From Candidatus Zixiibacteriota bacterium (GTDB taxonomy: Bacteria > Zixibacteria > MSB-5A5 > GN15 > FEB-12): a stretch of DNA of 9,445 nucleotides. Below the pieces are notes generated by a model, which worked only from the letters and a program-made list of their open reading frames with translations, was not told the origin of the DNA and did not search any database. Below, piece by piece: positions 6,633 to 9,445 of the stretch (the first letter of the stretch is position 1; every line of letters begins with the position of its first letter). The position numbers were made by a program, and so were the translations under genes. The stretch is from NCBI GenBank assembly GCA_030642845.1, contig DAOWMZ010000042.1:1-9445 (forward strand), given 5' to 3'.

Positions 6633-7121
6633 TTATTTAAGTTTAGCCAATTCTTTCAGGAGCATATCGTTATCGGGGAGTTTTGCCGGGTGCACCTGTT
6701 GAATAAATCTGATTATTCCTTTTTTATCAATCAGGAAAACAGCTCGCCCGGAATATCCCTTACCTGTTAAAATACCATATTTTTTTGCAACCTCGCCATG
6801 AGGGAAAAAATCAGACATCAACGGAAAAGACAATCCACCCATTGATTTTGCCCACGACATATGACAGGGGACAGAATCGACAGAAATACAGAGCAACTGG
6901 GCATCATATTTTTCAAATTTGTCAAAAATATCCTGATAGCTGGGCACCTGGGTGGCGCAGACCGGAGTCCAGTCAGCCGGATAGAAAGCCAATACGACAT
7001 TTTTCCGTCCCTGATACCAGGCCAGATTTAGTTCCCCTTCGTTATGAGTGGACAGTGTAAAATCAGGAGCCGGATCGCCGACCTTTAAAGTCTCCGTTTG
7101 TGAACTATTTAAATCAGTCAA
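6633..7121 (-). CDS. Peroxiredoxin of the AhpC/TSA family, lacking usual resolving cysteines
   Basis: This thioredoxin-fold peroxidase, predicted cytoplasmic, should reduce hydrogen peroxide or organic peroxides. In 162 residues it has VGDPAPDFTL at 14-23, the active-site P48-x3-T52-x2-C55 in YPADWTPVCATQ, and R126 in SGRAVFLID. C55 is the peroxidatic cysteine. The C-terminal VCP resolving cysteine of typical 2-Cys enzymes is absent, and the PrxQ/BCP position five residues after C55 is P60. C78 and C86 (in SVDSVPCHMSWA) are the only other cysteines; C86, in the stretch after the second strand, is the better candidate for a resolving partner, or the protein is a 1-Cys type like AhpE. The start is TTG at 7121, supported by GGGGAG seven bases upstream and an in-frame TGA directly before it. 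It lies between gltX and nadA in the same direction. Confidence 0.9.
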   Translation of the reverse strand: MTDLNSSQTETLKVGDPAPDFTLSTHNEGELNLAWYQGRKNVVLAFYPADWTPVCATQVPSYQDIFDKFEKYDAQLLCISVDSVPCHMSWAKSMGGLSFPLMSDFFPHGEVAKKYGILTGKGYSGRAVFLIDKKGIIRFIQQVHPAKLPDNDMLLKELAKLK

Positions 7122-7179
7122 TAATCATCTCCCCGGTTATTAATGCTTCAGTGCGAACATTCACCAATATTAATAATAT

Positions 7180-8627
7180 CTAACTGCTAATGCTTTTTAT
7201 ATAATCAATTGCCTTTTTCATTCGCTCAATTACTACCGGTTTTGAAAGAACAACCAGCAGGTCATAAAGTCCTGGACCAACCGCAGTACCACTGACAGCT
7301 AAGCGAGTCGGATGAATATATTTCGCCTTTTTTATATCCTTTTCTTCAGATAAATTTGTCAGTGTACTCTCAATATTATCATGTGAAAAGTCACTTAGTG
7401 ACTCAAATCGTTCAACTAATTCCTGCAGCCTGTCAGCCGCTTCCGGCTGGAAATTTTTCTTAACTGCTTTTTCTTCATATTTATAATCAAATTCAAAAAA
7501 GTATGAACTCATCTCAACAAAATCAGATACTCTTTTTACCCGATCTTTTAAAACACCCACTACATCTCGGAGATATTCCCATCTCGTCTCAAGCCAGTAT
7601 TTGGATGTAAGCCCGGCTTCGATTAACAGAGGAGCTACTTCAGCGGCGAGATCATGATCGCTTTTCATTTTAATATGCTCTTTATTGAAAGCTAACATTT
7701 TCTCCTGATCAAAGATGGCATTGGAGCTGTTAAAATTTTTGGCAGTAAAAATATTGACTAATTCTTCTACCGTATAAATTTCACGGTCGTCTTTTGATGA
7801 CCACCCCAGAGTGCAAAGATAATTAAATAATGCATCAGGGATTATCCCTTCAGCGCTGTATTCGTTGATATCTTTATCACCGAGAGATTTTGAAATCTTT
7901 CTCTTATCCGGCCTTAATATAAGCGGGATATGCCCAAACACAGGGATATCAAAGCCCAGAGCATTATAAATAATAACCTGTTTGAAAGTATTGGTTATAT
8001 GATCGTTACCGCGAATTACATGAGAAATTTCCATATTGTGATCATCAATAACAACAGCAAGATTATAGGTTGCTTTCCATTGGAGCGGGCAATAATAAAA
8101 TCTTCGAGATCCGCATTCTGTTTGGTAAGTTCACCGCAAACTAAATCATTATATTTTGTTTCACCTTCAGGAATCTCAATTCTAATTGCATATTTTTCAC
8201 CAGCATCCAGTTTTTTCTGAATTTCTTCAGGAGATAGCTTCAGGCATTTTCGGTTGTAAAGTTGAGAACCTTTTTCTTTAACAGCTTTTTCACGAGCTGC
8301 TTTTAATTCTTCAGGAGTACAGAAACAACGGTAGCCTTTGCCACTCTCTAAAAGTTTTTGAGCATACTTTTTATAAATCTCAAGATTATCCGATTGACGA
8401 ACAATCTTTTCTTCAGATTCCATCCCCATCCATTTAAACCCATCAAGAATAGGCTGGATCAGTTCCGGTCTATTGCGCTCCTGATCGGTATCTTCGATAC
8501 GAATTAAAAATTTCCCACCATGTTTTCGTGCAAACAGCCAGTTAAAAACACCGGTTCTGGCTACACCAACATGCAAATAACCGGTCGGTGATGGAGCGAT
8601 GCGAACTCTTATTGGTTTATCATTCAT
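7180..8627 (-). CDS. gltX: GltX, glutamyl-tRNA synthetase, interrupted by a one-base frameshift
   Basis: GltX charges tRNA-Glu (and tRNA-Gln in many bacteria) with glutamate. The gene is split into two overlapping frames, 8016-8627 and 7180-8034. Restoring one base near 8074 gives one protein of 482 residues, a normal bacterial length. The N-terminal part has APSPTGYLHVG (HIGH region) at 11-21, FLIRIEDTDQERNRPE at 40-54, and C101-F-C103 with C128, remnants of the zinc-binding SWIM-like loop in which the usual His is replaced by Lys. After the correction, ISHVIRGNDHITNT and the KISKS (KMSKS) loop at 244-248 follow in order, then the C-terminal anticodon-binding domain ending LAVSGTAVGPGLYDLL. 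Both halves are well conserved, so the shift is more likely a base-call error or a very recent lesion than an old pseudogene. The ATG is 3 bases after the stop of the membrane-protein gene and has no strong ribosome site, so translational coupling is likely. Confidence 0.9.
8073..8076 (-). other. Frameshift point in gltX (apparent one-base deletion)
   Basis: On the minus strand the codons run AAT GGA AAG CAA and then leave the conserved frame. Adding one base to the AAAG run gives S-N-G-K followed by A-T-Y-N-L-A-V-V-I-D-D-H-N, the expected GluRS continuation. A run of A is a common site of base-calling error. The run also contains A-AAG, a tetramer that can promote -1 ribosomal slippage in some insertion sequences, but a programmed shift in an essential synthetase would be very unusual. 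Confidence 0.88.
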
Positions 8628-8630
8628 AAA

Positions 8631-9158
8631 TTAAATCTCATAATTAGAATCAGAACTATTGTTCTTTTTATTTTCATCTTTACTTGTTGGTAAGTCATTC
8701 ACGTTATCTGTTGCAGGAGGTTCCGGAGAAGGAGGTGGCGGTGCAGGCAGTGGCGAAGGTGGCACAGGCATAGCCTGTTTTTGTTTGATTTCTGGCTTTA
8801 CTAATATTGCTTCATGTTGTGGCTGAGGAATATTTTCTTTAACAGAAATATCTTCAGTGTTTATTTCAAGACCGCCGACTATTCGGGTTAACAGGTTATA
8901 AATAAAGACACAAATAACACACCAGATAGTTCCAAATACTGCAGCTCCGATTGAAAACATAATGGGTACTACGATCAACATACCCAAAAACGTAATATCA
9001 TCACTCCCGATAATATCCATTGGTAACAGACCGGCGGTTGACATAAAGGATATCATCATGGCATAAAATATGCCAAATATGAAGCCCACGATCATATTGA
9101 TAAATACCGAAATCTTTATAAGACTCCATATACCTATCGATTTAATTTCCAGTTTCAT
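8631..9158 (-). CDS. DUF3566-like two-segment membrane protein with proline-rich tail
   Basis: The function is unknown. The 175-residue protein starts MKLEIKSIGIWSLIKIS and then has a hydrophobic segment at about 14-38 and a second hydrophobic stretch at about 56-90 with Gly-rich turns, so two, possibly three, membrane passes. The end of the membrane part, IYNLLTRIVGGLEINTED at 86-103, resembles the conserved YNL-x-x-x-x-GG-x-E end of DUF3566 membrane proteins, although actinobacterial members usually carry their disordered part at the N-terminus. Here a soluble tail follows, with a dense Pro/Ser/Ala run at about 130-150 (repeats of PPSP type) and then a charged Asn/Asp/Lys/Ser end. The tail is probably disordered and may bind a partner. 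The ATG has AGGTGA five to six bases upstream. It sits 3 bases before gltX, in the same direction. The family link is by recall of the motif and should be treated as tentative. Confidence 0.75.
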   Translation of the reverse strand: MKLEIKSIGIWSLIKISVFINMIVGFIFGIFYAMMISFMSTAGLLPMDIIGSDDITFLGMLIVVPIMFSIGAAVFGTIWCVICVFIYNLLTRIVGGLEINTEDISVKENIPQPQHEAILVKPEIKQKQAMPVPPSPLPAPPPPSPEPPATDNVNDLPTSKDENKKNNSSDSNYEI

Positions 9159-9242
9159 ATGTTCACCTGTTTGACAGACTATCTTTTTTCAATTAAAAGA
9201 AGATACCAACTTGAATTAAATATTCAAGAAGATACTATTAAA
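9159..9242. other. Intergenic gap with a hairpin and a 10-base direct repeat
   Basis: The 84-base gap lies between the acyl-CoA synthetase end and the membrane-protein gene. A 7-bp stem (9210-9216 with 9222-9228, 5-base loop) is followed on the minus strand by a T-rich stretch (CTTCTTTTAATT), so it may be a weak terminator for the synthetase gene. The decamer AAGAAGATAC occurs at 9197-9206 and again at 9226-9235, flanking and overlapping the hairpin. A promoter for the downstream block may also lie here, but I see no convincing -35/-10 pair. Confidence 0.4.
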
Positions 9243-9445
9243 TTATGATTTCTTAATCAGGAAACGAGCATCAACCGCCATGCAACTCGATTTTTTTGGT
9301 GAAGCAATAAACGGATTAATGTCGATCTCCTCAAAACAGTCAAAATCTTTAACCAACTGCGAGAGCCTAAGTAATGTTTCTTCAACGATGGCAATATCTA
9401 CCGGCAGTGCTCCCCGGTAACCTTTCAACAGAGGATAAGATTTCA
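9243..9445 (-). CDS. ADP-forming acyl-CoA (acetyl-CoA) synthetase, C-terminal end of the ATP-grasp part (5' truncated)
   Basis: The frame is open to the right edge, so only the last 67 or so codons are seen; a TTG at 9426-9428 is internal. The sequence reads SYPLLKGYRGALPVDI, then EETLLRLSQLVKDF, EIDINPFIASP and MAVDARFLIKK. This is the characteristic end of the ATP-grasp beta domain of ADP-forming acetyl-CoA synthetases (Acd), related to succinyl-CoA synthetase, which turn acyl-CoA plus ADP and phosphate into acid, CoA and ATP. Such enzymes are common in archaea and anaerobic or fermentative bacteria. The chain stops right after the ATP-grasp domain, so no C-terminal GNAT domain of the protein-acetyltransferase (Pat) type is present. 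Whether the gene is a fused alpha-beta protein or a separate beta subunit cannot be told from this piece, nor can the acyl substrate. Confidence 0.88.
   Translation of the reverse strand, partial: KSYPLLKGYRGALPVDIAIVEETLLRLSQLVKDFDCFEEIDINPFIASPKKSSCMAVDARFLIKKS

Noticed and set aside
6785..7060. A 91-codon plus-strand open frame within the peroxiredoxin gene
   Set aside because: It is antisense to a clearly conserved peroxiredoxin, has Pro/Arg-rich composition typical of a shadow frame, and has no recognisable domain.
7120..7134. A four-codon upstream ORF (ATGATTATTGACTGA) overlapping the TTG start of the peroxiredoxin
   Set aside because: It is short enough to be chance, and the GGGGAG is well placed for the TTG start; there is no sign of a leader-peptide mechanism.
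1..9445. CRISPR array, tRNA, insertion sequence, toxin-antitoxin or defence system
   Set aside because: No regularly spaced repeats, no cloverleaf-like segment, no transposase or terminal inverted repeats, and no defence or toxin gene were found; the genes are core metabolism.

Overview
This is an AT-rich bacterial window, roughly 40% GC by eye, with tightly packed genes in two convergent blocks. No rRNA, tRNA, insertion sequence, phage gene or CRISPR array is visible. The gene set fits an uncultured, probably anaerobic or microaerophilic bacterium: a SUF system with SufU and SufT, a FabL-type enoyl reductase, quinolinate synthase and an ADP-forming acyl-CoA synthetase. I cannot place the phylum from these genes alone.

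Left block, plus strand (about 1-4293). This is the distal part of a SUF iron-sulfur cluster operon. It runs sufB (5' end cut off by the window edge), sufD, a small Rieske ferredoxin, sufS, sufU and a sufT-like DUF59 gene. Gaps are 1 to 20 nt, and sufS and sufU overlap by 4 nt. SufS takes sulfur from cysteine, SufU accepts or relays it, SufB and SufD form the assembly scaffold (the SufC ATPase is presumably upstream), and SufT probably helps mature target proteins. The Rieske protein may be an electron donor or a client of the system; its role is open.

The blocks meet at 4294-4428, which holds a strong hairpin that can serve as a bidirectional terminator.

Right block, minus strand (9445 down to 4429). 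In transcription order it holds: the C-terminal end of an ADP-forming acyl-CoA synthetase; a two-segment membrane protein with a proline-rich tail (DUF3566-like); gltX (glutamyl-tRNA synthetase) broken by a single-base frameshift near 8074; a thiol peroxidase of the AhpC/TSA family; nadA (quinolinate synthase, a [4Fe-4S] enzyme and so a likely client of the SUF block); a 41-codon small ORF that may be a real gene; and a FabL-like short-chain reductase.

I see no clearly new multi-gene system. The points most worth a second look are the gltX frameshift, the Rieske ferredoxin inside the SUF operon, the small ORF upstream of the FabL-like gene, the DUF3566-like proline-tailed membrane protein beside gltX, and the peroxiredoxin lacking the usual resolving cysteines.
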